A stretch of DNA of 64,000 nt, taken from assembly GCA_036384915.1 (NCBI GenBank), contig DASVLJ010000027.1, forward strand, positions 62,001-126,000. Direction: 5' to 3'. Numbering within the stretch: the stretch's first letter is position 1; each line of letters starts with the position of its first letter. The notes beneath the pieces were generated by a model. It was not told where the DNA came from. It made no database searches and saw only the letters and a program-made list of their open reading frames with translations. The DNA is from PKWO01 sp036384915 (GTDB lineage: Bacteria > Pseudomonadota > Gammaproteobacteria > Burkholderiales > Burkholderiaceae_D). A program made the position numbers and the translations under genes. This document shows positions 1 through 10,405 of this stretch, piece by piece.

Positions 1-967
1 TGGTGCGGCCGCGCGTGCGCTGATAACGCTCGCGCTTGACGAATTCGGGTTCTTCGGCCTCGGAATAGTTCTCCGTCGCCGGCTCGTGCGCGCCAAGTTG
101 TTCGGCAGCAGACTCGGCAGCACCCCCGGAACCGGGCTCGCCAGCATGCTCCTCCGGCACGTCTTCCATGCTTGGTTCGACGCGCGGCATGTCATCGGGC
201 GTGGTGACGAGGGGGCTGCGCGCATAAGGCCGGCCCTTGCCGCCTCTGGCGCGCCTGCCGCGCGCCCCCGGTTTGCGCTCGAAATCTTCCATGACCTTGT
301 CGAGCGGATCGGGGGCCTCCGGGTCCGGGGGCGGAACGTCGCCCTGTTCTTCGACATCGATCAGCGTCATGCGCGTGAGCGGGTCGGCCGGGCCATGATC
401 GACCGGGCCGCCATCGGCCGGCGTTTCTGTTTCGCTCACGTCGGCATCCGCTGCTGCGGACGGCTGCACCAGTGGGACATCCGGCGCTTCGCCATGGAAG
501 GGAAAGACCGGCTCCGGTTCGGCCACGCTGGGCGTCGGCAGGGGCGCCTTGCGCGGAGTTTCGACGAATTCGACTTCGACCGGATCGTTGGAATGCGGTG
601 CGAGTACGGTGTCGGGAATCGAGGCTGGTTTGGTAAGATCCGACGCTGCGGCATCGGACTCGGCAACCGGTTCTTCTTCGCCCATGTCCGGGTAGACAAA
701 GTCGAGCTGTTCTGAAGCCAGGTGTTTTCCCGGCTCCGGTGCAGGAGCGGATTCGGCCGCCGCAGGTGCCGCCGAGGAAGCGTCTTCGTCGAGCGGGGCT
801 TCCGGCATGCGCGCCGCCGTGGCCGGCTCGTGCGGGAGCAAGTGGTCGATCCCGTTGAAGATTTCCTTGCACGAGCCGCAACGCACCAGGCCTGCCCGCA
901 GCTTCAATTGGTCATGCGCGACGCGGAAGGTCGTATGACAGTGCGGGCATTGGGTTGCAAGGGCCAT
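1..967 (-). CDS. zinc-ribbon DUF3426 family protein, 3' end cut by window
   Basis: The reading frame opens with ATG at 967 and stays open to base 1, so the C-terminus lies outside the window. The N-terminus has two CxxC knuckles (CPHC at about residues 7-10 and CGSC at about 36-39), the MJ0042-type zinc ribbon found at the start of DUF3426 proteins. A long acidic, Pro/Ala/Glu-rich linker follows, then a basic Arg/Gly-rich stretch. The family normally ends in a membrane helix plus DUF3426 domain, which cannot be seen here. It starts 9 bases after the prmA stop, in the conserved accB-accC-prmA-DUF3426 order. Function unknown; a membrane-associated role is inferred from the family. Confidence 0.85.
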   Translation of the reverse strand, partial: MALATQCPHCHTTFRVAHDQLKLRAGLVRCGSCKEIFNGIDHLLPHEPATAARMPEAPLDEDASSAAPAAAESAPAPEPGKHLASEQLDFVYPDMGEEEPVAESDAAASDLTKPASIPDTVLAPHSNDPVEVEFVETPRKAPLPTPSVAEPEPVFPFHGEAPDVPLVQPSAAADADVSETETPADGGPVDHGPADPLTRMTLIDVEEQGDVPPPDPEAPDPLDKVMEDFERKPGARGRRARGGKGRPYARSPLVTTPDDMPRVEPSMEDVPEEHAGEPGSGGAAESAAEQLGAHEPATENYSEAEEPEFVKRERYQRTRGRT

Positions 968-976
968 GTAGCTTGG

Positions 977-1882
977 TCAGTTTTTTTGTCCGGCTAGCGC
1001 GATCCAGCCGTCGCGTTCGGCCCAGACCGTCAACTTGATGTAAGGCGCGTAGGCGGCGGCGACTTCCTCGGCCTGCCGGTCGAGCACGCCCGAGAGCACC
1101 AGCTTGCCGCCCTGCGCAACGTAAGACGAGAGCATGGGTGCCATCAGCTTCAAGGGACCGGACAGGATATTCGCCACTACCACGTCGAAAGGCTTCCCCT
1201 TCGAGCGCGACCCATAGTCTTCGGGTAGATAATAGTCGATCTCGCATTGATTGCGAAGGGCGTTGTCGCGCGCCGAGACGATGGCTTGCGGATCGATGTC
1301 CACGCCGGCGACTTCCTCTGCGCCAAGTTTCTTTGCCACCATGGCCAGGATGCCGGAGCCGCAACCGTAGTCGAGCACCGACTTGCCTTGCGGGGCATTG
1401 GCTTCCAGCCATTCCATGCACAGGCGCGTGGTCGGGTGGCTACCCGTGCCGAAAGCCAGGCCGGGATCGAGTTCGAGTACCAGCGCATTGGGATCGGGTG
1501 CTTCATGCCAGCTCGGTACGACCCAGATATTCTTGCCGATGTGAATCGGTTCGAATTGCGATTGCGTCAGACGCACCCAATCCTGGTCGGCAACGTTGCG
1601 CAAGCTGAAAGCCGGCACGGCTTCCAGGCCGATCGCTTCGGCCGCGACTTGGACCAGGGCGGCATGATCGAGGTCGACGTCGGTCAGCGCCACCACGCGG
1701 CTGCGTTCGAAGGCGGCGGCAACCGGTTCCATGCCGGGTTCGCCGAACATGGGCTGTTCCGCTTCGGTGCCGAAGTCGGCGTCTTCGACCGACACCGACA
1801 GCGCTCCCGCTTCCAACAATGCATCGGACAGCGCTTCGGCATGGTCGCGCGCGACTTCGACAAGGACTTCAACCCAGGCCAT
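977..1882 (-). CDS. prmA: ribosomal protein L11 methyltransferase
   Basis: 301 residues, full length for PrmA, which uses S-adenosylmethionine to trimethylate ribosomal protein L11 in the cytoplasm. The N-terminal third is the substrate-recognition domain. The methyltransferase core begins near residue 140 with the family motif LAFGTGSHPTT, followed by the SAM-binding loop VLDYGCGSGILAM near residue 168 and the NIL motif (VVANILSGPL) near residue 237. The gene lies 1 base after the accC stop and 9 bases before the DUF3426 gene, so the three are probably cotranscribed with accB. No anomalies seen. Confidence 0.97.
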   Translation of the reverse strand: MAWVEVLVEVARDHAEALSDALLEAGALSVSVEDADFGTEAEQPMFGEPGMEPVAAAFERSRVVALTDVDLDHAALVQVAAEAIGLEAVPAFSLRNVADQDWVRLTQSQFEPIHIGKNIWVVPSWHEAPDPNALVLELDPGLAFGTGSHPTTRLCMEWLEANAPQGKSVLDYGCGSGILAMVAKKLGAEEVAGVDIDPQAIVSARDNALRNQCEIDYYLPEDYGSRSKGKPFDVVVANILSGPLKLMAPMLSSYVAQGGKLVLSGVLDRQAEEVAAAYAPYIKLTVWAERDGWIALAGQKN

Positions 1883-1883
1883 C

Positions 1884-3263
<1,380 letters not shown>

Positions 3264-3364
3264 AGGGTGCTAGCGCCTTACAGCGTTAAACAAGGATAAG
3301 AGTCCATCCTCCACCGCAGGTTCGCGCGGCAGGCGCGGCGGCAGGAGGAAGCGGCTCATATCAT

Positions 3365-3835
3365 TTAGGCAATCACGAACAACGGCTGGCCGAATTCGAC
3401 CGGCTGGCCGTTTTCCACCAGGATTTCCTTGATCGTGCCGCTGATGTCGGCATCGATCTCGTTCAACAGCTTCATCGCTTCGATGATGCACAAGGTATCG
3501 CCTTCCTTGACGCTGGAGCCGATGTCGACGAAAGGCGCCGCGCCTGGGGCAGAGGATCGGTAGAAGGTACCTACCATGGGCGACTTCACGACATGGCCTG
3601 ACAGTTCCGGTGCGGCGGCGGCCGTGGGAGCGGGGGCGGCGGTGTGCGTGGCGGGAGTGGCATGGAATTGCGGCGCGAACTGGGCGGCACCTTGGGCGGG
3701 CAACATCACCATCTGGTTTTGCGGGCCGCCGGACTTGACGATCCTGACCTTGCTTTCGCCTTCGGTGACTTCTAGCTCGGCAATATCCGATTCGGCAACA
3801 AGGTCGATCAAGGTTTTCAGTTTTCTTAGATCCAT
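3365..3835 (-). CDS. accB: acetyl-CoA carboxylase biotin carboxyl carrier protein
   Basis: 156 residues with the classic layout: an N-terminal helical segment (MDLRKLKTLIDLVAESDIAE), an Ala/Pro-rich flexible linker at about residues 55-75, and a C-terminal biotinyl domain. The biotin-acceptor motif EAMKLLNEI is present with Lys122 as the modified residue, 35 residues from the C-terminus as expected. It works with AccC and, elsewhere, AccA/AccD in fatty acid synthesis. Downstream of aroQ and upstream of accC, the usual betaproteobacterial arrangement. Confidence 0.98.
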   Translation of the reverse strand: MDLRKLKTLIDLVAESDIAELEVTEGESKVRIVKSGGPQNQMVMLPAQGAAQFAPQFHATPATHTAAPAPTAAAAPELSGHVVKSPMVGTFYRSSAPGAAPFVDIGSSVKEGDTLCIIEAMKLLNEIDADISGTIKEILVENGQPVEFGQPLFVIA

Positions 3836-3915
3836 ATGTTTTCTCTTGGAATGAGTTTACTGCCCGAGTGGAAAAGCTCGGCAATTATATGTCATTTGCC
3901 CGAAGATGGGCGAGT

Positions 3916-4353
3916 TTAAAGCGATTTTAATGAAAAATCGATGGCTGCTCGGTAACCTTCCGGTCCCAGGCCGCAAATGACGCCGGTGGCGATTTCCGAC
4001 AAAAACGAATGATGCCGGAAGGTTTCGCGGCGGTGCACGTTGGAAATGTGCACCTCGACGAAAGGGATGGCCACGCCAGCCAAAGCGTCGCGCAAGGCGA
4101 CGCTGGTGTGGGTCAAGCCGCCGGGATTGATTATGATCGCATCCACGCCTTCTTTGAGGGCCGCGTGGATGCGGTCGATCAATGCCCCCTCGTGATTGCT
4201 TTGGAAGCATTCCAGGCTGACCCCGGCGGCCTTGGCCTGCTTTACCGCCGCCTGCTCGATGTCAGCCAAGCTTGTCGATCCGTACACCGCAGGCTCGCGC
4301 GTCCCCAACAAATTGAGGTTCGGCCCATTGATCAACAATAACTTTTTTGCCAT
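3916..4353 (-). CDS. aroQ: type II 3-dehydroquinate dehydratase
   Basis: 145 residues, typical for the dodecameric type II enzyme, which converts 3-dehydroquinate to 3-dehydroshikimate in the shikimate pathway. It has the N-terminal LLINGPNLNLLGTREPAVYG with the lid tyrosine, the SNHEG loop, NPGGLTHTSVALRDAL, and EVHISNVHRRETFRHHS containing the catalytic His. It is the first gene of the aroQ-accB-accC-prmA unit; the AT-rich 150 bases upstream probably hold the promoter. The other shikimate gene in this window, aroE, is about 7 kb away on the other strand. Confidence 0.97.
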   Translation of the reverse strand: MAKKLLLINGPNLNLLGTREPAVYGSTSLADIEQAAVKQAKAAGVSLECFQSNHEGALIDRIHAALKEGVDAIIINPGGLTHTSVALRDALAGVAIPFVEVHISNVHRRETFRHHSFLSEIATGVICGLGPEGYRAAIDFSLKSL

Positions 4354-4394
4354 AAAGCAATAGAGGAGCGTCTCGGTTTTGCGAGGGTGCGCGC

Positions 4395-4424
4395 ATTTTG
4401 ACGCTAAATGCTGATGTTTGGCAA
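4395..4424 (-). promoter_or_regulatory. candidate sigma70 promoter of the aroQ-accBC unit
   Basis: On the minus strand TTGCCA (4424-4419) and CAAAAT (4400-4395) are separated by 18 bases, about 40 bases before the aroQ ATG. Both hexamers are imperfect matches, so this is suggestive only. Confidence 0.3.
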
Positions 4425-4500
4425 GGGGAAATCTTGATGGGCAAATTGTAATTAAAGTAATTTTTTGCCTATCTTGCCCACAACGACATCTAAAATCCGG

Positions 4501-4989
4501 CTACATCGCACCAATGTCGCGCTTAACCTGGTCAATCTTCAGGGCGCCCATATACGTCTTCTTGATTTCGCCATCCGGGCCGATCAGCAGGCTGAAAGGC
4601 AGGCCGCCGGCGGCATCGCCATATTTGCGCATCAACTCGGAAGCGCCGATGCCACCTACATAAAGAGGGTAGCTGATCTTGTACTTGCCGGCGAATTCGC
4701 CGATTGCTTCAGGCGTATCGATGCCGATGCCGATAATTTGCAGGTTCTTGATCTTGCCCTTGGCCTGCAGGTTCGATAATTCCGGCATTTCCTGCACGCA
4801 GGGGTGGCACCAGGTGGCCCAGAAATTGACCAGCACGATCTTGCCCTTCCATTGGGCCAAGGCCTGGTTCTGGTTCTTGGTGTCCGGTAGGGAAATGGCG
4901 AACAGGTCGCCGGCGTTCTTTGCGGTTTCGCCATGGGCGCCGGCTGCCAGGAACAGCGCCGCGAGCGCTGCAATGAGCTTGGATGTCAT
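4501..4989 (-). CDS. TlpA/ResA-like thioredoxin-fold protein, exported
   Basis: 162 residues. The first 20 or so form a signal peptide (MTSKLIAALAALFLAAGAHG), so the protein is probably periplasmic. The thioredoxin fold follows, with the redox pair in NFWATWCHPCVQEMPEL (CHPC at about residues 61-64) and the cis-proline loop GGLPFSLLIGPDG. Such proteins reduce disulfides during cytochrome c maturation or protect envelope proteins; the substrate here cannot be inferred. Its ATG overlaps the stop of the upstream gene by 4 bases, so the two are translationally coupled. Confidence 0.9.
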   Translation of the reverse strand: MTSKLIAALAALFLAAGAHGETAKNAGDLFAISLPDTKNQNQALAQWKGKIVLVNFWATWCHPCVQEMPELSNLQAKGKIKNLQIIGIGIDTPEAIGEFAGKYKISYPLYVGGIGASELMRKYGDAAGGLPFSLLIGPDGEIKKTYMGALKIDQVKRDIGAM

Positions 4990-5591
4990 GGTGCGTCTTG
5001 CCCTTCGATGAGAAGGCGTATGGTATCAGCATTGGCCAGGCGCCGCTCCGGGCCCTTGGGCAAGTGGCGTAAGTCGTCGATTTCATAGAGCGACAGGTGC
5101 ACCCCTTCGTTATGCCACATGAAGCTGACGGTCTCAATCACGTCCTTGCGCGCCGCGAAATGCGGCGATTCGGAAACCTCGAACGGCACGTTTTTGTTGA
5201 GCAAAAAGATTTCCACATCCTTGGCGCTCTCGGCAAACAGATAGAGATGGATGTCGGAATGCTCGCCGGCCGTACCGTTCAAGACCGCGCCTGTCAGGTG
5301 CGGATTGAATTGTGCCAGGTCGCTCATCAGCCGCAGCGCCAGCTTGCGCAGATGCTGCAGCCGTGCCGGTTGCGTCTCGCCGAGGAATATCTCGTTGTAG
5401 ATGCGCACCTCTTCCTCGATCTGGGCATTGTCGGGCAGGAGGTCGGATGCGGGCTTGTTGTCGCCCAGGATTTGCCTGGCCGCTTTGCGCTTGGCCGTGG
5501 CGTAGTCGGCGCCGTCTTCGGCGATCATGCGCGCGGCGGACGCGGCGATTTCGGCGCGCAGGGTGTCGCTATTGGAGGGAAATGAAGGCAT
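4986..5591 (-). CDS. conserved protein of unknown function
   Basis: 201 residues, soluble, no signal peptide or membrane segment. The N-terminal part is helical and charged (ATAKRKAARQILG), the middle has a GTAGEHSDIHLYLFAESAKDVEIFLL segment that looks like an alpha/beta domain, and the end is EGVHLSLYEIDDLRHLPKGPERR. I recall homologues beside mpl in other betaproteobacteria, and some are labelled as nucleotidyltransferase-like, but no catalytic motif is clear enough to assign a reaction. It diverges from mpl across a 61-base gap and overlaps the TlpA-like gene by 4 bases. Confidence 0.85.
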   Translation of the reverse strand: MPSFPSNSDTLRAEIAASAARMIAEDGADYATAKRKAARQILGDNKPASDLLPDNAQIEEEVRIYNEIFLGETQPARLQHLRKLALRLMSDLAQFNPHLTGAVLNGTAGEHSDIHLYLFAESAKDVEIFLLNKNVPFEVSESPHFAARKDVIETVSFMWHNEGVHLSLYEIDDLRHLPKGPERRLANADTIRLLIEGQDAP

Positions 5592-5652
5592 TGGATGAGC
5601 CCGACAATGCGCGTCGGGTAAAATCTAGGAATCGTTCAATCTGAATTCTACA

Positions 5653-7029
5653 ATGCATATCCATATCCTGGGCATTTGCGGCACCTTCATGGGCGGCTTG
5701 GCCGTGCTGGCAAAACAGGCCGGCCATACCGTTACCGGCTGCGATGCCAATGTCTACCCGCCGATGAGCACTCAGCTCGAAGCGCAAGGCATCAAGCTGA
5801 TCGAAGGTTTCGGCCCGGAACAAGTCGACATTGCGCCCGATCTGTTCGTGATCGGCAACGTGGTGTCGCGCGGCAATCCCCTGATGGAAGAAATTTTGAA
5901 TCGCGGCTTGCCCTACGTGTCCGGCCCGCAATGGATGGGCGAGCACATCCTGCAAGGCAAGTGGGTGCTGGCCGTGGCCGGTACGCACGGCAAGACCACC
6001 ACGTCTTCGATGCTGGCCTGGATATTGGAGGATTGCGGCTACAAGCCCGGCTTTTTGATCGGCGGCGTGCCGCTCAATTTCGGCATCTCGGCACGCTTGG
6101 GCGGCGACGAGGCCATCTCGGACTTCTTCGTCATTGAAGCCGACGAATACGATACGGCTTTCTTCGATAAACGCAGCAAGTTCGTGCATTACCATGCCAA
6201 GACGGCGGTCTTGAACAACCTCGAATACGACCATGCCGACATCTTTCCCGATCTCGGCGCGATCGAAACGCAATTCCATCACCTGGTGCGCACCGTGCCC
6301 GGCATTGGGCGCGTGATTGTCAATGGCCAGGAAGAATCGCTGCGGCGCGTGCTCGCGCGCGGCTGCTGGAGCGAAGTCGAGCGCTTCGCCGAGGCGGGGG
6401 CGGACTGGGCCATGCAGGTGCATGGCGACGGCGAATTCGACGTGTTGCACAAGGGCCAGAGCGTGGGGCGCGTATCCTGGCAATTGAGCGGCGCACACAA
6501 TCGCATGAATGCCTTGGCCGCGATCGCCGCCGCGCGCCACGTGGGCGTCCCGCTGGCACATGCCGTCACCGCCTTGGGCCGTTTCGTCAACGTCAAGCGC
6601 CGCATGGAAGTGCGCGGCGTCGAACGCGGCGTGACCGTGTATGACGATTTTGCGCACCATCCGACCGCGATTGAGACTACCGTGGCCGGCCTGCGCCACA
6701 AGGTGGGCAGGGCACGCATTTTGGCTGTGCTTGAGCCGCGTTCGAACACGATGAAACTCGGCACGATGAAGAGCGCGTTGCCGGGCAGCCTTGCGGGGGC
6801 CGACCTGGTGTTCGGCTATGGCGCCAAAGGGACGGGCAAGGACGCGCTGGGCTGGGATCTCGGCGCGGCCCTGTCGCCGCTTGGCGAAAAGGCCGCGGCA
6901 TTCGATGACCTCACTGCGCTGGTGCAGGCGGTGACACGCGCGGCCCAACCGGGCGATCACGTGCTGGTCATGAGCAATGGCGGCTTCGGCGGTGTGCATG
7001 CCAAGCTACTGAAGGCGCTGGCCGAATGA
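5653..7029 (+). CDS. mpl: UDP-N-acetylmuramate:L-Ala-D-Glu-meso-DAP ligase
   Basis: 458 residues. Mpl joins recycled murein tripeptide to UDP-MurNAc, saving de novo synthesis steps. The Mur-ligase layout is visible: N-terminal HIHILGICGTFMGGLAVLAK, the ATP-binding loop VAGTHGKTTTSSM near residue 110, the EADEYDTAFFDKRSKF block that marks Mpl rather than MurC, and the C-terminal Mur ligase domain starting at YDDFAHHPTAI. The stop overlaps the next start as ATGA. First gene of a plus-strand run reaching at least ubiC. Confidence 0.96.
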   Translation: MHIHILGICGTFMGGLAVLAKQAGHTVTGCDANVYPPMSTQLEAQGIKLIEGFGPEQVDIAPDLFVIGNVVSRGNPLMEEILNRGLPYVSGPQWMGEHILQGKWVLAVAGTHGKTTTSSMLAWILEDCGYKPGFLIGGVPLNFGISARLGGDEAISDFFVIEADEYDTAFFDKRSKFVHYHAKTAVLNNLEYDHADIFPDLGAIETQFHHLVRTVPGIGRVIVNGQEESLRRVLARGCWSEVERFAEAGADWAMQVHGDGEFDVLHKGQSVGRVSWQLSGAHNRMNALAAIAAARHVGVPLAHAVTALGRFVNVKRRMEVRGVERGVTVYDDFAHHPTAIETTVAGLRHKVGRARILAVLEPRSNTMKLGTMKSALPGSLAGADLVFGYGAKGTGKDALGWDLGAALSPLGEKAAAFDDLTALVQAVTRAAQPGDHVLVMSNGGFGGVHAKLLKALAE

Positions 7030-7604
7030 TTCTGTATCTGCACGGCTTCCGTTCCTCGCCGCAATCGTTCAAGGCCCGCCTGCTGGGACAGCGCCTGGCC
7101 GAACTGGGATTGGAGAGCCGTTACCGCCGCCCCCAATTGCCGGCTTCGCCGCGCGCAGCGGCCGAACTGGCCTTGTCGCTTGGGCGCGAGATGGCGAAGG
7201 GCGGGGAAGAGTTGAGCGTAGTCGGCTCCTCGCTCGGCGGTTATTACGCGAACTGGCTGGCCGAACAGCTCGGCTGCCGCGCCGTCCTGCTCAACCCCGC
7301 CGTGCAGCCGCCGCGCGACCTGGAAAGTTATGTCGGCGTAACCACCGCCTACCATTCGGATGAGGTATTCGAATTCAAACGCGAATATATCGAGGAATTG
7401 AAGGAGTTGCGCGTGGAAGCGATCACGCGTCCCGAACGCTATTTCCTGATTGCCGCGACCGGTGATGAAGTGCTCGATTGGCGCGAAATGACGGCGCACT
7501 ATGCCGGCGCGCGCCAGTTCATCATCGAAGGCAGCGACCACGGCATCAGCGAATTTGCGCAATACGTGGACCAGGTATTGGCTTTTTGCGGCGTCCCGGC
7601 ATGA
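7026..7604 (+). CDS. YqiA-type alpha/beta hydrolase (esterase)
   Basis: 192 residues. The start MILYLHGFRSSPQSFKA has the HG oxyanion-hole motif of alpha/beta hydrolases. The nucleophile elbow VVGSSLGGYYA lies near residue 66, and the probable acid and histidine lie in AATGDEVLDW and EGSDHGISEF. Length and motifs match the YqiA/UPF0227 esterase family; the natural substrate is unknown. It overlaps mpl by 4 bases upstream and ubiC by 4 bases downstream, indicating a translationally coupled operon. Confidence 0.9.
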   Translation: MILYLHGFRSSPQSFKARLLGQRLAELGLESRYRRPQLPASPRAAAELALSLGREMAKGGEELSVVGSSLGGYYANWLAEQLGCRAVLLNPAVQPPRDLESYVGVTTAYHSDEVFEFKREYIEELKELRVEAITRPERYFLIAATGDEVLDWREMTAHYAGARQFIIEGSDHGISEFAQYVDQVLAFCGVPA

Positions 7605-8239
7605 AGGTCGGCGGTTGTGCCACGGCCATCTGGCATGCTCACGTCAATAACTGTCTTGCACCCCGGGAAGCGCGCCATTGGCTGACCGACAGGGTATCAT
7701 TGACGGTCAAGCTGATCGCGCATAGCGGGCATTTCCGTGTGCGCAGGCTGACGCAGCGGCGCGCCCCGTGTTTGCGCGACGAGGCGGCAGCGATAGGGCT
7801 GCCGCGGCCCATGATGGTACGGGAACGTGAAGTCTTGCTTGAGTGCGACGGCGTGCCCGTGGTGTATGCCCACACTGCCGTACCGTTGACGGCGGATGCG
7901 GACGATTGGCCCTTCTTCGGGGCGCTCGGCGAACGTTCGCTCGGTACCACGCTGTTCGGCGACCCGCTGGTGCAGCGCGGCGCCTTGCGGTATGCGCGCC
8001 TCACGCCGGCGCATCCGCTGTACCGGCGCGCGGCGCAGGTGACGGATAATGCCTGCGGGCAGCCGTTGTTTGCACGGCGCTGCCTGTTCCGCCGCAAGTC
8101 CGGCGTATTGCTCGTGACGGAAGTATTTTTACCGGCGATAGCCGGGCTGCAAATGCGCGATGCCGGTTTGACGCCGGCACGCTATGTCGGCGGCCGGCGT
8201 TATAGCGCTTCGCTCGGCATCGGCGGCAAACGAATTTAA
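7601..8239 (+). CDS. ubiC: chorismate lyase
   Basis: 212 residues from the ATG at 7601, which overlaps the previous stop as ATGA; a longer upstream frame exists but would run deep into the esterase gene. UbiC splits chorismate into 4-hydroxybenzoate and pyruvate, the entry step of ubiquinone synthesis. Family features are LTDRVSLTVKL near the start, VREREVLLECDGVPVVYAHT in the middle, and the C-terminal RRSLFRR-like segment (RRCLFRRKSGVLLVTEVFLP). Chorismate supply links it to aroE and aroQ in this window. Confidence 0.92.
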   Translation: MKVGGCATAIWHAHVNNCLAPREARHWLTDRVSLTVKLIAHSGHFRVRRLTQRRAPCLRDEAAAIGLPRPMMVREREVLLECDGVPVVYAHTAVPLTADADDWPFFGALGERSLGTTLFGDPLVQRGALRYARLTPAHPLYRRAAQVTDNACGQPLFARRCLFRRKSGVLLVTEVFLPAIAGLQMRDAGLTPARYVGGRRYSASLGIGGKRI

Positions 8240-8253
8240 TGTGAAGTGTTCCA

Positions 8254-10308
8254 ATGAACTTATTTTTTGAAGAATCCGGCGATTTCAAGGCCGGCACCGT
8301 ATTGCAGCAGCAAGGCGAGGCGTACCAGGTCGAGCTGCCCACCGGCAAGCGCACCAAGGTCAAGGCCAAGGATGTGCTGCTCCAATTCAATTCACCCACG
8401 CCGGCCGAACTGCTGGGAGGGGCGCAGGCGATGGCGGAGACCATCGAACTCGATTTCCTCTGGGAAGTGGCGGGCCAGGAGGAATTCGGCTTTGCCGATC
8501 TCGGCGCCGAATATTTCGGCCAGGCTCCGCAGCCGGTCGAAGCGGCTGCCCTGGTGCTGCGCCTGCATGGTGCGCCCATGTACTTCTATCGCAAGGGCCG
8601 GGGGCGCTACAAGGCAGCGCCTGAAGAGTCGCTGAAAGCAGCCCTGGCCGGCATGGAAAAGAAGCGCCAGCAAGCGCTGGTGCAGGCGCAATATGTCGAG
8701 GAATTGAAAGCGGGACGCCTGCCCGAGGCGTTGCGGCCGGTCGCGCTGCAATTGCTGTTCAAGCCGGACAAGAACGGCATCGAGTACAAGGCGCTCGATA
8801 CCGCTTGCGCGGAACTGCAGACCACGCCGCAAGCCTTGCTGCTGTCGGTCGGCGCCATCGCGTCGCCGCACGACCTGCATTATTCGCGCTTTCTCTACGA
8901 GCACTTCCCCAAGGGCACGGCTTTCCCGGCCATCGCGGTGCCCACCACGCGCACGCTGCCGGTGGCCAAGGTGCGAGCCTTCTCGATCGACGACGTGACC
9001 ACGACGGAGATCGACGATGCCTTCTCCGTGGAGCGGCTGGCCGACGGCAAGGTGCGCGTCGGCATCCACATCGCGGCCCCGGGTCTCGGTATCGCACGCG
9101 GCGATGCGATTGATGCGATTGCACGCTCCCGCATGTCGACCGTCTACATGCCGGGCGACAAAATCACGATGCTGCCCGATGCGCTGGTGGAAGCCTTCAC
9201 GCTGGCCGAAGGGCGTACCTGCCCGGCTCTGTCGCTGTATGCGACGCTGAATCCGGAAGACTGGTCCGTGGTGTCGACCGAGACGCGCGCCGAAGCCGTG
9301 CCGATTGCCAACAACCTGCGCCATAACGATCTCGACGCGCTCGTGACCGAGGAAAACCTCGCAGCCAACGCCGGTGAGTATGCACGCAAGGAAGACATCG
9401 CCTTGCTCTGGCAGTGGGCGCTGGTGCTGGAAAAAGGTCGCATGGCCAAGCGCGAAGCCTTCGGCTTGCGGCCCGAGCAGACTAACCGCGTCGATTTCAA
9501 TTTCTATGTCGACGAGGGCATCGTCTCCATTGTGCGGCGCAAGCGCGGCGCCCCGCTCGACAAGATCGTGGCCGAGCTGATGATCTTCGCCAACAGCACC
9601 TGGGGCAAGCTGATGCACGACCATGGCGTACCCGGCATTTACCGTGCCCAGGGCACGGGCGGCGGCTGGGCTGCCAAGATGCAGGTGCGCATGCTGACGC
9701 ACGCGGCGCCGCATCAAGGGCTCGGTGTGGACCAATATGCCTGGAGCACCTCGCCCTTGCGCCGCTATACCGACCTGGTCAACCAGTGGCAAATCCTGTC
9801 TTGTGTCGAACATGGCGTGACGGCACCGCTGGCTGCCACCTTCAAGCCCAAGGATGCCGACCTGTTCGCCATCGTCTCGGGTTTCGACGCGGCGTATACC
9901 GCTTATGCCGATTTTCAGAACAACATGGAGCGCTACTGGTGTCTGCGCTGGCTGGAGCAACACCAGGCACGCCAAGTCGAGGCGGTGGTATTGAAGGATG
10001 AGGTGTTACGGCTGTCCGAAATCCCGCTGATCGTGCGCTTGCCCGGGATGCCGCAACTCGCGCGCGGCACACAAGTCAAGCTCGACTTGTTGCGCTGGGA
10101 TGAAGTCGATTTGACCATAGAAGCGCGTCTGCTCGAAGTCTTGTCCGGCGCGGCCGCGGCTGAATTGCCGGACGAAGCGGAGGAGGCGGAACAAGAGGAA
10201 ACTGCCGTCGTGGTCGAGACGGCAAGTGAAGAAACGGCGGAAGTCGGTGCCGAGCCCCCGCCGGTTGGCGATGCGACGCCGCCCGAGGCACAGGCTCCTG
10301 CGGCGTAG
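8254..10308 (+). CDS. RNase II family 3'-5' exoribonuclease (RNB domain)
   Basis: 684 residues. A small N-terminal nucleic-acid-binding region precedes the RNB catalytic domain. The signature SIDDVTTTEIDDAFSVE near residues 246-262 supplies the acidic metal ligands, and HIAAPGLGIARGD follows. The domain continues through FANSTWGKLM and STSPLRRYTDLVNQWQ. The last 60 residues are an acidic Glu/Ala tail without structure. The enzyme should degrade RNA from the 3' end. It is shorter than RNase R and lacks a clear C-terminal S1 domain plus basic tail, so it is closer to the RNase II/VacB-like proteins of betaproteobacteria. It starts 14 bases after ubiC. Confidence 0.92.
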   Translation: MNLFFEESGDFKAGTVLQQQGEAYQVELPTGKRTKVKAKDVLLQFNSPTPAELLGGAQAMAETIELDFLWEVAGQEEFGFADLGAEYFGQAPQPVEAAALVLRLHGAPMYFYRKGRGRYKAAPEESLKAALAGMEKKRQQALVQAQYVEELKAGRLPEALRPVALQLLFKPDKNGIEYKALDTACAELQTTPQALLLSVGAIASPHDLHYSRFLYEHFPKGTAFPAIAVPTTRTLPVAKVRAFSIDDVTTTEIDDAFSVERLADGKVRVGIHIAAPGLGIARGDAIDAIARSRMSTVYMPGDKITMLPDALVEAFTLAEGRTCPALSLYATLNPEDWSVVSTETRAEAVPIANNLRHNDLDALVTEENLAANAGEYARKEDIALLWQWALVLEKGRMAKREAFGLRPEQTNRVDFNFYVDEGIVSIVRRKRGAPLDKIVAELMIFANSTWGKLMHDHGVPGIYRAQGTGGGWAAKMQVRMLTHAAPHQGLGVDQYAWSTSPLRRYTDLVNQWQILSCVEHGVTAPLAATFKPKDADLFAIVSGFDAAYTAYADFQNNMERYWCLRWLEQHQARQVEAVVLKDEVLRLSEIPLIVRLPGMPQLARGTQVKLDLLRWDEVDLTIEARLLEVLSGAAAAELPDEAEEAEQEETAVVVETASEETAEVGAEPPPVGDATPPEAQAPAA

Positions 10309-10325
10309 ATAGCGAAATATGATCG

Positions 10326-10362
10326 AAGGCGCGTGGAAATGTGATGGAATTTCCCGCGCCTT
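10326..10362. other. strong stem-loop between RNase and TonB-like genes
   Basis: Two stacked arms, 8 bp (10326-10333 with 10355-10362) and 6 bp (10335-10340 with 10349-10354), separated by one bulged T and capped by an 8-base loop. No T-run follows, so it is not a standard intrinsic terminator. It may stabilise the 3' end of the RNase mRNA or block readthrough weakly. Confidence 0.6.
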
Positions 10363-10405
10363 GTCGTAAAATCCCGGTATCCAGACTTAACCGCTGTGCC
10401 GCCAT

